From Lepidurus packardi (lineage: Eukaryota > Arthropoda > Branchiopoda > Notostraca > Triopsidae): a stretch of DNA of 64,000 bases. The stretch is from positions 9,580,351 through 9,644,350 of the forward strand of contig JAKZAN010000006.1 in the NCBI GenBank assembly GCA_023053545.1, given 5' to 3'. The position numbers and the translations under genes are program-made. Of the stretch, positions 41,136-54,022 are shown piece by piece. The first letter of the stretch is position 1. Every line of letters begins with the position of its first letter. Under the pieces are notes generated by a model. That model searched no databases. It was given only the letters and a program-made list of their open reading frames with translations, and was not told where the DNA came from.

Positions 41136-44057
41136 ATGGAAGGCAGTGGCGTAACCAGGTTTTTTTTTTGGTACGCACTTTCAGGATTTGGCGCCCCTAG
41201 TTCACTTCCTCCATAAGTAATTTAAACTTAAAACGCATGCTTATAAATGACTCAAACACCGACAACGAAGTACTTGAAAAGTTAGTTTAATATCACTGGG
41301 TTAACAATCACAGGCAGAAATCAATGTGTGATACATGACACAACCAGTTAGCTTTATGATAAATGAAGTGTAATTAGGTTAAGTGAATCACAGACGAATT
41401 AATATGCAGAACAATAAAACATTGAAGTTGAAGATGATTAGTTTAAGGCAAGGAGGATCCGGCGGTCATTCAAAGGATCAAAGTCACGCAGTACTTGCTC
41501 TATGTCAATGTTAACGTCCCTGTGCAAATGCATCAATGCAAGTCCTGCAAACGACTTTCACCCATCGTGTTACGCAGCCATGTTTTCAGTCTTTTCAGAG
41601 TACTGAAAGAACGTTCAGCAGTGGCTACGGACACGGGCATTGTTGCAAAAATTGAGAGAGCAGTGTAGATGTTCGGGAATGTATCTCTTGACATCACAGC
41701 AAGTGTTTCGCATACTGATGCTGGTTTCTCACGGTCAGATGTTGAGCTCCATTTCGATCTCCAGATCTTCATTTCCTTTTCATCATAAACGCAATCTGAA
41801 GTGAAGGCAGCAAATATGTCTTTTTCTAAATCTCGAGAACACTTTGATAGACGACTAGGTATAAGGTACTGTGCAAGGAAACGCGGCTTTGGCTGTATCA
41901 GCTGCTCTTTCAGCTCGACAATCATGTTGTCCACGAAAGGTAGGAAAAGGTTCCGATAATAGTGCTGCCCGGGATCCATGGAATCGGCATTTGCTCTGTG
42001 TATTTGCCGTTTAGTGATCCGAGGAACTTTCTCCTCCACATCGACGTCTGCTGCCAGTTTCTTTGCGCTTATGTACAGCGAGCTGAAATAATCCTCGTTG
42101 CGAATATCTTCCAAACAACGGACAACAGCTTCCGCGTCGTCTACGGCATTTACCAAATCCACGTTTACTTTTTGAAGGGTCTTGTGCAGATTCACAGTGT
42201 AACCCAGAACGTCCTCTACAACAAATAGGGGTACTATAAAGTCGAACTGAAGAATTGAATGCAGTACACTCGTTGCTTTCACGTCAAAATCTGATATTGC
42301 TTCCAGTGCAGACACCACGATGACAAACTTGTCCTTCAGGGATTGAAGGCAACCAGCCTGGCTAATCCACCGTGTGTCGCATGCCAATGGTATTTCGAGG
42401 GTATTGTCATCATCAGGAATAAAATGGGACAATTTCTTCAGTTCTTCTTTATAGATGTTGTGCCGCTTGGCAGAGGACTTTGTCATTCTGATGGCCTCAT
42501 TCGCCTTGGTTAACAGGTTTGAAACACTGGCTATACCACAAGAATGGACAATTGCAGTATTCAGACCATGAGCCAGACAAGCACAGTAAACTGCTTCTGG
42601 CAATTCTTTCCGAATCGCTGCCTGCACTCCTTTGAATTTTCCACTCATATTGGCACCCTTGTCGTACGCTTGAGCCCTCAAATTCTTCTTATCCAAATTC
42701 CAGGCCGAAATTCTTTGAAGAAATTGGTTGGCCAAAGAGACTCCACGAGTATCTTCACTTTGAATGAATTCTAGAAACATCTCTTTTACCTGTGAACTTG
42801 CCGTGAGGTAACGAACAGATAGCGACACTTGTTCGATACGGGAAACATCTGGAGTCTCGTCCGCAATGAGCCCAAACCATTTGGCCTCACGAACCTCAGC
42901 TAAAATGCTGCGCTGGATCTGCTGCCCAATCAACTGAATAAATTCATTTTGGATTTTCGGGCTGATGTATTGAGCATTTCTGGGCGAGGTTTTCAGAAAG
43001 TTGTCCAAAATTGGATCGTGCTCGCGAAGAAGGTGCAATATGGAATGAAAATTGCTCGTTTCTGGTATGTGCCCACGTAAAGGAATATTCACGATATACG
43101 AATACGAATACCTTCACGATTTCACCAAGGAAGTGTCGGTTTCGTGCAATGGTTTCTTGAAAAGCACTTGAAATGCTCTGACATACAGTTTGTTGCTTGC
43201 CCGAAGTTATGGCAGTGAACGAGATACAACTTTGGGCAGCTTTAGAATGATCGACGCTTTCCTGATGTTTTTGCATAACTGCGCTAGTGTTGGACCAATC
43301 AGTAAAAGGTGATGTCACAAACACGCCTTGTGTCGAACTGAATAAAAAACACGCAACGCAGAAACAGCCATCCAGCATATTTGAGTACCGTAACCATTTG
43401 TACGTCGACAAGAAATCGGGGTTGAACTTCCTCTTCTTCTTACCACAGTCTCTTGTCGGAAGATTATGACGGAGAGGAATATCTCCTCTTTCAAGAATGA
43501 GTAGTTTCTCGGCATCGGTCAGCTTCTCACGTTGCAAACTTCCAATGTCGAGCTGTGCTCTAGAAGATTCTGTCGTTGTTGGAGTTTTAAATGCGACGGA
43601 ACGTACTAACGCAGCATTTTCTACACATGTCTTAGTTAAATTTACAGAAGCAGCTTCTGTACTTTGTGAGCTTGTTGGTGTTGTCGCAAAGCAGATTTCT
43701 GAAGTCTCCGATAAAGATACTGAATGACTTCCGTCAAGATCTGCACTTTCATCCGCCATCGGGATATCTGAACACGCGATCGTAGTCTCTAGTTCTGGAC
43801 TCTTTTCAACCGTAAGCGAACTTTCGTGACAGACAGTATTATTGTGTACAGCATCTGAACAAATTGTAGACACGACTGTCGAAGTTGGTTCTTTCCTGGA
43901 AGTATTGCGAAGATAATAACAGTAATATTAACTACACCATAAAAAAGCGGTACTTTTATGTTATACCCCCCCCATCGATTTTTTCGTTTCCTAATCGCTC
44001 TTAAAATGTGAAAACTTCACCAAAATGACAAGTAAAAATTCCTGAACATATTCTAGT

Positions 44058-44252
44058 CTTAACTTAACCTGACTAACCTAACCTAACTAGACCTAACCAA
44101 ACTGGCCTAGTTTTTAAATTGATTTGCCTATGGTTTGCACAGGCACCCCGGGGTTTAATGCGTTAAATTTTTCTTAAAATAAGATAAAATTTTATTTTTC
44201 GTTAGGTTAAGTTAGGTTAGTTTTAGTTAGGTTAGGTTTGGTTAGGTTAAAG
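44058..44252. repeat. Inverted pair of degenerate TTAGG/CCTAA tracts
   Basis: cctaacctaactagacctaa (about 44075-44098) faces ttaggttaagttaggttag (about 44202-44250), about 100 bp apart, so single strands could fold back. Confidence 0.55.
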
Positions 44253-44514
44253 GGCAATAGCCACCAAAAAACAACTTTGTCTTATAAAATGGAGTAGAAA
44301 ATCTAGTTTACAGTTTTATGTGTCTTTTTATCATACGCGAAAATATAACTGCGATATTTCAGAACATGAGAAATCTAAAATTCAAATCGGGCATTTTTGC
44401 CATTGGCCCAACGCGGTCACGTGGCGCCGTGACGTCAATAACGGGAGCCACGGCACCTTGGCGCACCACAGACCTGCGTTTCGTGTATACAAAGTGATAG
44501 ACAAAGCGAGTAAA

Positions 44515-47500
44515 ATGGCTGAAGGTTTCGACGAGAGCGTTTATTTTGATAGAAGCCCCTTTGTAGAGGATGAAGGGACGGAATTGGACCAGGCTTTTGT
44601 CATTCCTGTGCCAATAGTTGCGTGTGCTCAGGCCTACCAGTTTGAGCCATATAGGTAGGGATCCCGGAATCGAGCGCAGCGCCCTCTGTCAATGTGCTAT
44701 AGGAAAACTGTTATGGGACCGCGCTGTAATTAAAGAGTAGTTTCTAGGGCTGCGTGTATCGGACATCTACGTTCAATATCTTATAATTTGCAGGAGACAT
44801 ACGCGCACGTTTTTATGTAGAAATGGTTCGTGTCGTCCTCTGGTCTCGATTTTTTATACCCTAAAACACCAAAAAAACCGCTAAAAAATGTAGTAAACAA
44901 ACCTTACGTTTGGACGACACGTACGAAACTTGCTCACAAGATAGCGCTTGGGTAGCTGAATCCACTGGAAAAGGTTTCAGGCTTGTCGGACACACGCAGC
45001 TATTTCAGGAATTATTTTAGTAAAACAGCTGACGCTCCCTTTAACTTTTCCCACCCACTTCACCACCCCCTGCCGTAGAGCGTGACTCCGCCCCCTGCTA
45101 AGAGGAGGGACTGGAGTATAGAAGAAGAAGAAAAGAAACGGGAAAGAGGGACAAGGGAAAACGGTGAAGTAAACAAACCGTGGCAAGGTCGTTGCTTAGA
45201 AAAGAGTTTTCATTGCAAAGTTCCTGCATTCAGAACTAAACTAACGCACGAGTTTGACTGTTTAAATTATCTAAGTGTGCAGTTTCATAAAGAAGAGGCC
45301 AATAAATCCTTCCGTTTGTTTCTGCGTAAGTAATTTCTCATTTTTCTCCAAAATGGCAAAATGATATGGAAAGTATATGCCGTTAAAAATTTGTAAGGCT
45401 ATTTTTCGTCGTGGATTGCTTTGTTATATGTTACGTTTTCCTGAACTTATTGATTTTAACATATCGAAGCTTCACAGACATATATACATCATGCATATTG
45501 TAGACTATTTAGCGTTACCCAGGTTGCACCACGAGGAGGCAGTCTACGTTGCAACCCAACATATTTAAGTATATTATAACAACAGGTACCATAACTTGTA
45601 TATTATAACATACCTATATATGTTGACACTTGGTCTTGCTTCTAACTTCCATGTAGCTTCAAGAAAGAATTTGCTTACATCGATCTGCCAGGAAAATGTT
45701 TGTCATAGCATATATAATATATATTAAAAATCATTTATGTGCCTTACCTTTGAAAGCGTCATCGCCGGTTTCAGATGGCAGACACAAGTGGAGCTATGTT
45801 ATATTGGAAGCTTACAGAAATCGTACATCTCCTTCGATGTAGTCTTTCAATACGGGAAATTCATATCTTCCATCGTCAAATACCTCATCTTCGTCGTTGC
45901 AGTCTTTAAATTCCTCACCTTCTGGCAAGTAGCAAACGACAAATTTGGTGTCCGTACCTTTGTCACCGCCCTGTCCAAAGCCCACAATCTTCCCGTTGTA
46001 CCATGTTTCCTTGCCGCACTTATGGACGAATAAGTGGGCTATCTTCATCATGATGCATTCGTTTGGGTGTGGCGTGACGATCTTCAAATCGTTCGGGAAG
46101 TCGGAAGCCAAGTCTTCAATTTCAACCAACTCCCGTGGTTTATCATCGTAGCGAATGACTGACTTGACCGCGTTTTTCTTCCGTTTCTCTGCTACGACAG
46201 TGCCATGGAACCATTGGTGAGTTCCTTTCTTCACCTCCCATCGGTGCTTGATTCTTTTACCCAAAAAGGATTGCTCAGAATTTGACGTGAAAGGTGTGGG
46301 CGTGGGCGCAGAAGTTGATGTCGGTCCGGGCCTTGGCGGTCGTACGCGTTTTTCGGCTTTTGAAATACCTGCAATCAGGCGATCTTTCACTTCTTTTAAG
46401 CTACACGCGTCCGCGAGGTGGATAATTTCTTCCTGATCATCAGCAAAACTCTTCGAAGGCACATGGGGTAGCGACTTCAAGTTGTCAACTAAATCATTTA
46501 GCGAAAGTCTTTTGCCGTTCGCAGAGAGGTTTAGTAATTTGTTTTTCATCCCCAGGACCTGTCGGCGGAATTTGAGTTGGGTCGTTATAGCATTGAGATG
46601 GTCTTTCTTGGCAATGGCATTCATTTTGCTGTCAAGCTCTGAAATCTGCCAAAGTCCACCCCAGTTCGCTAGGTCCAAGGTTAATTGCTCCTTGGCAGCT
46701 TGTTTTCGTTCGTCCCTCTTCTGCTTATCAGACTCGCGATTATATTGGATCTCTAACCGTGTCGCAATCATTTGAGCCATTCGTTTTCGCTGAAAATCTC
46801 GAGTTTTTGTCACGCGTTTTCTTGCGAAGGCGAAAAGACGTTCTCGTTTCTCATCTGATTGGAGTTGAAGCCAATTTCCTAAGTATAAAATTTAATTGCT
46901 TCCCTTTCAAATTAATTTTCAGTTTATATTACCTGTTTTGTTCTTATTGAACATGATGATTGCTTCCAGGCAAAAAATTGAGGCATTAGGTTTCTCTCTC
47001 ATTAATCTGTCGAGCATCCCAAAATCCCGCTCCACGCCGACATTCGTAAGAGGGACACTAGATGTTTGGTGCCGTTTGTAGGGTTCCATATTTTCATGGA
47101 TTCCATTTTCCAAATGGTCACCGAGAAGATGTTCAATAGTAGAGACAAATGCAGCAGCGATGCATTCGACGATACTCTTGGTTATTTCGTCGAGATTCTC
47201 AGATGGGGCGAATAGGGCTTCGGAAATCGGATCCTTTTTTTCCTCCCCAAAAAGGAAAAAATCCCCCTTCAAGACTTCACTTGCATCGTTGGCTATGTCT
47301 TTGCATTTCGCAAGAAGTGCTTTGTATTCTGACGCAATGTCAGCAATGTGCTTCGTCTCAACGATCTTCCTCCACAGTGGACCTGTAATCCTTTTATCCA
47401 CAATGCCGAATGCTCGGAAACCTGCCAAAATCTCGGGTACGGACAAGTCCGCTACAATCGTTTCTGTGAGGTTGTTGGTAACGAAAGCACCATTTTTGAA

Positions 47501-50500
47501 AAAGTCTACGAGTACCCCGGTGTGGTACAGGTAGTAAATCCCCGCTCCGTTGTGGAAAACCACATTAAATCGGTTGCCTTGAAATGGTTGAATGGGCAAA
47601 GATGTTATACCGAATGGTTCGCGTGAACAAAATAGGGCGAATGGAGCCGCTTTCCCGCTTTTATCTGAGCCTTTTGCGCGGGGGTGAAGGCACTTTACAA
47701 TGTTAAAAATAGCTTGCACTGTGGCGCTGTTTGTTCCCGATCTATATGAGAAAGGTAACTTTGATGCTCCAAATGGAAGATCATCATAAATTAGCTCCTC
47801 GTAAACTGCAACGCTAAGGTTTGCCTTGTCGGCAAATGCTACCAAAACGTGCAATCCACAGAAGAAGTTGTTCATTTGCGCAAGCGATTCCTTTTCAAGT
47901 GTGTCAAGTTCATTCCAGTGCTCCGTTACCTCTGGCAAAATCTCCTCTCGGTATTTTTGGAACGCAACATTGATGTTTTTTTGAACGATATGTCTATCAC
48001 TCATTGTGTTTTTGATGTTTGCGATAGCTCTCTGCACAAAATCTGGATTACTGGCGTTTTGGCCTGCGTGGGTTTCTCCAATTCGTGCAAGGATAGACTT
48101 GAGCTCTTCGAGGTATGTCTTCGCCGTCCCGTCAGCCGTATCAACCAGTCCTGTTAAAGAAATACGTAAAAAATTAAAATATAATTACTTATTAACTTTG
48201 AAAGATAGTTTAATTCATTACCCAGCATCAAACTCGTCCCCTCGTCTGTGGTGATATCATACGCTGCGTAGTGAACTCCGGATTTCGTGGTCCCATCGCT
48301 GCCCAATGTTGCATGGCTTGAACCCAACACCTCTTCGGCCACCTGGACCTGGGAAATCTCTCTTCCAGCCAGTATTGCATCCGCTGCGAAAGTGGCACCA
48401 GGTAGTCTAGGTGCTGAAATACCTGCGAGATTCTGCAAAACGATCTGTATTACGTTCCGCATTTGCTTCGTGGATACACCTAGGGCGCTCAGCTGTGCGT
48501 ATGTCATAGCCGTCTTGTTCGAGTATGATTTTCCGTCGATTAGAACATTACGTTTTCCTTGAAGGGCTTCTGCAAGATCTTCCTTTGTCCTTTCATTTTC
48601 GACTTCAAGAGATTGCAGTGTGGCTCTAAGTTGAAAATTTTCTTGGCGCAGACGTAACACATTATGGCTGTTATTAGTATCCTTTAGCATTTTAATGGTG
48701 TTACGCATATATAACATTTTGTTGATAATACGCTTATTTTGCGTTTTGTTGGACTTTTGGCTTTCATTTTGGGTTCTTGCGTCGAGCTTCAGCATAGCTT
48801 TTAATTCGCCCAGGGATTTGCGATACCTGCAACATCGCATTCGAAGTTGGGATAAGTTTCTCGAGTAGCATTGGGATGGTTGCGTTCCCAACTGCTTCAC
48901 TAACGAGGCTATCGTGATATCTCTTCTAGTTAATTTCCGATTACATTTCCGATTTTCCGATATTTTTTCTGCTAATAATTTTTGGACTCTTCTTTTCCTA
49001 GTTTCGTCCGCAGCGATATCGTTCAGTTTCCTTTTCGGTGTAGGAGTGGAACACACCGAAGGTGTGAACAGGTTGACAGCTAATGAACTACAACTCGGAT
49101 TTGAGGATGATTTGGGGAGATAAAACGCTTCTTTGGTGAATATCTCAATCCTTTTCGCTGCTAGAATTGGGTCTGGACAGGATCGTTTTGGGTCTGGACA
49201 GGATCGTCTGGACAAGCCTTGCAGTCTTTCGTATTCTCTCTGCTTCCGTGTAATTTTCTGCTTTAGGGCATGCACACTGTTTTCGACAAACGGGACACCA
49301 AATGCGCCATACAGAGCCTTTGTAAAATCTACAAATGTGACCCGGGATAAGGATTGATCTTTGTTAAGCTGCAAAATGAACTCATTTGTCAGCAGAGCGA
49401 GAGGCAAATTATTAGTACGCCCTGCTAAAATATTCTCCAAATTGACGTTCACATTGTCGAGCAATTCAACATGTGCTACGTCCACTTCGCCTAAGAAAAT
49501 TCCAAATTATGTAATTTACGAATGTTTATAAAAGAATATAATTACCAATTGCGAGCTCGGAAGAAGTGGATGCCATACTTAATTCACGATAATCAGAAAT
49601 TCAACAAAATTCAATCGTCCGGGACTTGCTTGCACTGTAACGTGGGTAATGCCCTCATGGGGTGAAGAAGTATTTCGTGCTACCTCCAACATCCTCGGCG
49701 GTTATGTAAACAATATTGCGCCGTTTTCAAATTTTTTAAGCGTGCACAGTTCACGCAAAAAGTTCATTGTTGAGCTATTACAGGTTAAGTTATATCTCCA
49801 TAATACTTAGAATTGGCATTGCGTGGAGCTTTTATGTGTATTCAGAAGACGGTACAAGAATTGGTAAAAAAATCGATTTATTTAAATTATTAAGCCTATC
49901 TGTTCATTGTGCAAGCATGGGCGCCACGTGTATTCATACATGCGCGGTGTTTTCCTTTTTCACTCTCTTTCAGTCAATCCGGTTTCTCCCGAGTTCGCTG
50001 TCCTGGGACCTCCCTTTTCTCCTTCCGCCATATACCGCCTTTCCAACACGACACCCGACCCCCTCATCCCTGCACCCGCTGGGTTGTCTGCGGTCTCATT
50101 CCTCATAACATCGCTTTACACAGTGGCTTATGGGCCTTCAAGACAGACTTTCCCTTATAAGAAACGCAAGGTTTTTATTTTACTGTGACTTAATTATAAA
50201 AGGAAATCGATTGGGGTTTTCAAATATTGTATTCTTTCAAGAAAACACACATTGTGATATTTTTTTTATTTCCATAAGGTGAATTTGAAAAAAATTCCGG
50301 GATCCCTAATATAGGGCTCAAAGGTTGCCAATGCCAAACCCACGTGCCAGTGTTAGTGTTTCAACATCACTTGTAGCTGCAGATTCTGGACCTGGAGATT
50401 CTGGAGAGTCTGAAGTTTCTGACTGGTAACTTATTATAAAACATCACGTGCTTCTAACTGTACAGTATGTTGTAGGTGTGATTGTGGGAAGTGCGTTAGG

Positions 50501-50955
50501 ATGCCTCTTCCTGTCAACAATTTCTGTTGCAGGAGAAATCGTCACTTTTTAGCCAAAATCGACGCTAATAACGAGGACTTTCCACATCAGCAGGCAAAGT
50601 GCTATACAGAAATGGGAGCTATTCCTCATTTGCTGCATCCGGCAGTCCTGGAATATGTATACCTTAGCTGGTGTACTTACGCTAGTGCCCGGAAAAAACA
50701 TTTGCCGTTTGCTGATGATGTAGATCCCAACAGGTATTTCATAAAGTATGGCTAATCAAGCTTTGAAGTAAAATTTTATGTGTTAGGAGGAACAGGTTTA
50801 GCGCCTACCGTGCTGTTACCACGAACGTGTATAAGATACTGGGAGCGAGGACGAGAAAGCCCTTGCCAGCATGTGTTGAACATTTCATCAAAAGCAAGTT
50901 TCCAGATCCAACTGGCCAGTATGTCGGATACTCGGAGTGGATGCCTGACGCCTGA
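44515..50955 (+). CDS. P2RX7 C-terminal-like protein of a transposon, split by an inserted element
   Basis: Pieces 44515-44655, 50316-50425, 50476-50733 and 50787-50955 join to 225 codons plus stop. The first junction is the 5.65-kb insertion; the other two are GT-AG introns of about 50 bp. The protein starts MAEGFDESVYFDRSPF, has a short acidic/Ser part, then the cysteine-rich module of the P2X7 intracellular domain: CDCGKCVRMP, NNFCCRR, AKCYTEM, RFSAYRAVTTNVYKILG, and LPACVEHFIKSKFPDPTG. That domain is found beside transposase genes in many animal genomes; its role there is unknown and it lacks the channel part. Apart from the insertion the frame is unbroken. Confidence 0.8.
44770..45811. 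other. 3' non-coding part of the 44656-50308 element
   Basis: No gene seen; purine/pyrimidine-biased around 45060-45160. It holds the 3' flank of the four-exon gene. Confidence 0.35.
45812..49576 (-). CDS. Putative transposase, four exons, 1,194 codons, unbroken
   Basis: Exons 49546-49576 (ATG 49576), 48222-49490, 46933-48150 and 45812-46878 join with GT-AG introns of 55, 71 and 54 bp; every junction keeps the frame and the sum is divisible by three. The middle of exon 2 is a charged coiled coil (about 220-310, LRQENFQLRATLQSLEVENE). Candidate catalytic acidic residues: LGSDGTTKSG (about 409), NTMSDRHIVQKN (about 482) and NVGVERDFGMLDRL (about 803). Exon 4 encodes two tandem barrel-like modules, each with a W-x-x-G-x-(V/I) core (QWFHGTVV about 1050; TWYNGKIV about 1130), resembling chromo- or tudor-type readers. 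I recognise the family shape from cnidarian and other invertebrate repeats but cannot name the superfamily. Its place inside terminal repeats argues for a transposase. Confidence 0.78.
49585..50300. other. 5' flank of the four-exon gene (right end of the element)
   Basis: Presumed promoter region; plus-strand frames here are pyrimidine-rich and not protein-like. Confidence 0.35.
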
Positions 50956-51146
50956 TAACGATGCGTGACGCCTTTCGACCCTGGCCTTGCCCGAGCCCTT
51001 TTCAGGGCTAAGGTCATATGAAATCAACAAAAAATTCCGTTTCATAAGCTAAGCTTTTCATTTATTTTCAGGGGTAAAAATCATTCGTAAAAATCCCCTC
51101 ATTCTTGGTCAGATGACAAAAAAAAAGAAAGAAACCGTTTCCCAAG

Positions 51147-54022
51147 CTAAGCTTTTTGTTGCTCATTATTTTGCTTCGGTTTTTTGAAGCGAGTAACTTT
51201 TTCTTCTACAGCTTTCCGCTTATCCGGATGATAATACGTGCTGCACATGGGTGGCGGAACTCGCGATCTGCCTTCCAATGCACTAGCATACAAATCGTCA
51301 AGGCTGCACTCTTCCTGCCTTTCAACTGACTCAAATACCCGTTGCATTATCTTTTCCAGATAATCTAAAGGAAAGCAGGGTAAGAACAAAAAAGAGAACT
51401 ATCTTCGAAACAAACCAAATGACGGCTCTTCTTTTATAGGTCGCACGACGTGGCCCCCTTTTTTTCCTTTCGGAAAATGAATGGAATAACGCTCCTCACC
51501 CAAAGCGGTTTTGGCTGTTTCCGATTGGCGTTAGTATTGTAATGCAAGGCCGCAATCTTCACTCTAAACAACTAATGTAAATGCGCACAAATAATACAAA
51601 TAACAGTCTTACCGAGCGTACATCCCCTTGTTCGAAAAATGGTAAGATTTGGGGGCAAACTGGTTGACGAGGCTGTTGAAGCATTCAACAGACGAAGTCT
51701 GGGGCCCCGTCGCCAGCTTCTCAACGTCTTTGAGTAATTTCTCATTCAGGAGCAGTGTTTCTACTCTTTGTGCCACGTCTACAATACAATTGATAACACC
51801 GTGAAACCTAGAATTTTGACAAATCGTACCAATAGAAACCCAGTCTTTCTCCATTCCCTCTGGTCTGTCATCAAGGTCTTCATGAAGACACTTAGGGAAG
51901 AGTGGATTGGGGTGATCCACATGAATGTCGGCAATGTGGTCCACCACCGACATCCATTTAGCTCTGACTAAATCACCTCTATCGTCATCCGTTGAAGAAG
52001 CGGACCAATAGAGGTGGTTTACGATGGATCGAACCCACCCAGAAAGGGATGAATATTTCTTATCCATAGCTAACTTGTGCAGCTTCTTTTGTATACCTAT
52101 AAAAGCCATCAGAGCTACGTAGCTACAGCAGAACCAGATAGATTACCTTTGGCGACGTGCCAAACATCAAAATTATGGGCTACATCGGGCCACTGCTCAC
52201 GCATGAACTTGACTACCTGCGGATGGCGATCAGTCACTAATCGAGCAATGGCTAATCCCTCATTCTGCAGGTAGTTCAAGGAGCGCTCAAGGCCCTTCAG
52301 CTCCATTCTGCAACTATGGCCGACGTCTGGCTCATTACACTAAATTTACAGTTCACATACACAAAGAAAATATGCCTTTCAAATATTACCTGTACAATCT
52401 GGACATCTAAGACCTTGTTTTGCCCCAGATCCATCGAAGTATAGGCCATGTACTTGGCTGAATGGCCAGGACTATCAGCCCTTCCATCACCTCCCAGTAC
52501 AACTTTTGCGTCTTCGATTTTCAGGTTATACAGTATATCCTGCTGTTCTTCGCTCCAAACACCATCAACGGATTGGAAAAGGAATTTCTCTTGGTGTCGA
52601 GTATATGTCCGTAAAGAAATACCGCACAAGCCAATCGATTTCGTCAAGCGAACCACCTTCTTCGGTGACAGACCAGAAGTGAGAATTCCGGCCGACAACA
52701 GAATATTTCCTACTGCATGTCTCTTTATGTAAGGTTGTGACTTCCACGCCCTAATATAGTTCAGCAGGTTACCGTATTTCAAAATTGCTACCATATAGTT
52801 ACCAATTACGGTCGCAATCCAAGCATTTTTGTTCAACCAGGAGACAACTCCCTGTGAGTTTCAAATCGATCCGCGTGTTTTTTGACCGGCAGTAAAAACA
52901 AAGATCAAAGAGAGTTCGCAACTGACTCTCGAAAACCATAAATTTCCGTTCTTTGTTTCTCTGATCAAAAGGTGGAATTGGAGAGCTAGCTTGTTCCCTA
53001 AAAGTAAATGCCTTTATATAGAAGACATTCTTGGATCAATATAATTTACTCTTTCACGGGTGAAATGTCCAATTCCGTGTCCTCGTATTCGTCGTCCGGT
53101 TGAAAATCTACATCGTCGTCAGAGGGATAGTCCTGTTCAGTAAAGGTACTATTCAGGGTTTCTGCGGTAAAGGTACTGCTTCTTGGAAGCGGGTTCTTTT
53201 CCTACATAGTTTCTTCAATTTAGAACATTTGATATGCATTGGTATCCTATTTACCGGCAAAAGTAGCCCGTCTTCAGGAAACTGACAAGAGAAGTCTTGG
53301 GTCGTCATACCGGAGAACTGACAAGAAAAGTCTGCCGTTTCAACTCCGGAAAATTGACAAGAGAAATCTTTCATGGTAGCTTCGGCCAAAGTCTCTTCTT
53401 CTTCATTGTTTTCCAGATTTACTTCGAGAAACGACTCCATATTAATTGCGGGTGTCGACTCAGAAAAAACTAAGTCAAGCACCGAGTCTGACGTACAAGT
53501 GCTTGTGGCAACTGTTGGGACAGAACTTGTACTTTCGCCTTGAAGCAGCAATTCTTGGATAATCTAAAACGTGCATATGTCATTACCCTATTTTGTCTTC
53601 AAACGTTGGAGTATATTTACGTTATGGCGTTGTCTTTTCTCAATAGCTGAGGTTTTCCGAGGTTTGGGTGGACTTCGCAGCCCAGACACAGTAGCCGGCC
53701 TATCAAACTTAGTAGGGATAGCGGTTGGCAACAAACTCCTACCACGCCTTTTAGCCCGAAATCCCATTGCTAACTGTCGATCAACACTACCGTCAAATTG
53801 ATCTTCGGTGAAGTGATCACCACAGAGAGACGCCGATTTACATGTGGCTTCCACAAAATCAGCCCTAGTCCTTTGCACTTGCAACACCCATTGCCGTCTT
53901 CTTTCTGCGTCTTTTGGGAATGTATATATCCCTACACCAGATCTTCCACTGTTATTGCAACCGTAAGCAACACAATAGTTACCACTATGGTTATTTGTCT
54001 TTGATGGCAGATTACTTGCCAT
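51147..54022 (-). pseudogene. THAP-domain DDE transposase, multi-exon, frameshifted near the C-terminus
   Basis: ATG 54022. Exon 1 is a THAP domain (CVAYGCNNSGRSGVGIYTFP, RRRQWVLQVQR, SLCGDHF, AIPTKFDRP). Next come an exon with three DFSCQF repeats (about 53280-53370), an acidic exon (VDFQPDDEYEDTELD), a cysteine exon, then the catalytic exons: VVLGGDGRADSPGHSAKYMA with YTSMDLGQ (about 52440), LVTDRHPQVVKFMREQWPDV (about 52220), WHVAKG, and WVRSIVNHLYWSAS to QTSSVECFNSL (51609-52100). The next exon changes frame within about 51493-51522, so the conserved end (RYSIHFPKGKKGG) is read only in a different frame. Introns are 48-60 bp. Hence the element has lost transposase function unless the base is an assembly error. 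Confidence 0.75.
53275..53375 (-). repeat. Three tandem copies of a 13-codon unit containing DFSCQF
   Basis: DFSCQFSG, DFSCQFSG and DFSCQFPE recur at about 39-bp spacing within the THAP transposase linker exon. A repeated short Phe-Cys motif suggests a binding site array; no family known to me. Confidence 0.7.

Larger units (their letters stand above)
44656..50308 (-). mobile_element. 5.65-kb DNA transposon, 7-bp target duplication, superfamily not assigned
   Basis: Terminal repeats tagggatcccggaat (44656) and the exact inverse attccgggatccc-ta (ending 50308). atatagg is duplicated at 44649-44655 and 50309-50315; one copy restores the P2RX7-like reading frame (EPYR then AQRLPMPNP). It encodes one four-exon gene on the minus strand. 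A short inverted pair (ggttcgtgtcgtcc at 44825, ggacgacacgtac at 44916) lies near the left end. Confidence 0.9.

Noticed and set aside
49767-50188. Plus-strand genes right of the four-exon gene
   Set aside because: Three overlapping pyrimidine-rich frames in the presumed promoter region; none protein-like.
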